A stretch of DNA of 64,000 bases, taken from positions 20,320,112 through 20,384,111 of the forward strand of contig CM068323.1 in assembly GCA_034766995.1 (NCBI GenBank), written 5' to 3'. The stretch comes from Acanthacorydalis orientalis. Taxonomy: Eukaryota > Arthropoda > Insecta > Megaloptera > Corydalidae. The translations under genes and the position numbers were made by a program. Positions within the stretch are counted from its first letter, which is position 1; each line of letters begins with the position of its first letter. Below, in pieces: positions 63,920 to 64,000 of this stretch. The notes below the pieces were generated by a model, which was not told the DNA's origin, ran no database searches, and saw nothing but the letters and a program-made list of their open reading frames with translations.

Positions 63920-64000
63920 GATATCCGCCGCGGATATGATATCCGCCGCGGATATGATATCCGCCGCGGATATGATATCCGCCGCGGATGTGATATCCGC
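63920..64000. repeat. Second 18-bp palindrome array, cut by window end
   Basis: Copies start at 63920, 63938, 63956 and 63974 (the last ends GGATGT) and a fifth is cut at 64000. The array therefore continues to the right. Confidence 0.9.

Larger units (their letters stand above)
59746..64000. repeat. Alternating-orientation higher-order satellite array (runs off window)
   Basis: The left edge is near ATCCACCATATCCGC at about 59746. Diverged monomers of about 170-187 bp share a core with GCATCGAACAGTATGAAA, TTTTGGCTATTTTAAGC and GAAAAACGTTTATTTTTGCG. They run forward to about 60635, reversed to 61417, forward to 62970 and reversed to 63919. Equivalent points recur at 59943 and 62277 (2334 bp), at 60636 and 62971 (2335 bp), and at 61418 and 63920 (2502 bp). 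No (TA)n arrays interrupt it. Open frames inside (for example DMADIADM-type and YPPYPQYP-type repeats) are translations of a 9-bp tandem repeat and are not genes. It could be a satellite or a nested fold-back transposon. Confidence 0.9.

Noticed and set aside
59746..64000. Telomeric repeat
   Set aside because: Units are about 186 bp with inversions, and no TTAGG-type short repeat is present.

Overview
The window is very AT-rich, gene-poor eukaryotic nuclear DNA. Introns with GT..AG borders, a degenerate S1A serine protease homolog, dozens of long (TA)n arrays and a complex satellite all point to an animal. An insect is most likely, and a hymenopteran is possible because catalytically dead trypsin-like proteins are common in insect immune and venom repertoires. 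The species cannot be fixed from the sequence alone. There is no sign of bacterial, organelle or phage organisation. Most open frames in the window are artefacts of (TA)n arrays read as Ile-Tyr repeats.

One gene is well supported: a five-exon, minus-strand serine protease homolog at 22744-24408. Its introns are about 196, 73, 40 and 339 nt and all lie in phase 0. The five exons join into 338 residues in which all three positions of the catalytic triad are replaced (His to Arg, Asp to Asn, Ser to Ala), while the fold and two of its disulfides appear kept. No signal peptide is seen, so an upstream first exon is probably missing from this model. A second exon-like open frame lies about 700 bp upstream on the same strand (25091-25291). 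Weak isolated exon-like candidates occur at 11088, 14665, 27623, 42566 and 55405. None is identified.

Layout: 1-22.7 kb is AT desert with (TA)n arrays roughly every kilobase and a few balanced-composition islands (4.5-5.2, 9.5-9.8, 11.6-12.0 and 14.0-14.7 kb). It includes a 245-bp-period tandem duplication at 14991-15463. From 22.7 to 25.3 kb lies the protease homolog locus. From 25.3 to 58 kb there is more desert, broken every 1.5-4 kb by 300-700 bp islands richer in G+C and CpG that hold no convincing gene and could be regulatory DNA of a distant gene. From 59.75 kb to the end lies a different kind of DNA: a satellite-like array of about 186-bp monomers arranged in alternating orientation, with a roughly 2.3-2.5 kb higher-order unit and two classes of symmetry centre. 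One centre is built of an 18-bp palindrome. The array runs off the right edge.

The genes do not form a pathway here. The most unusual features are the fully pseudoenzymatic protease homolog and the alternating-orientation satellite.
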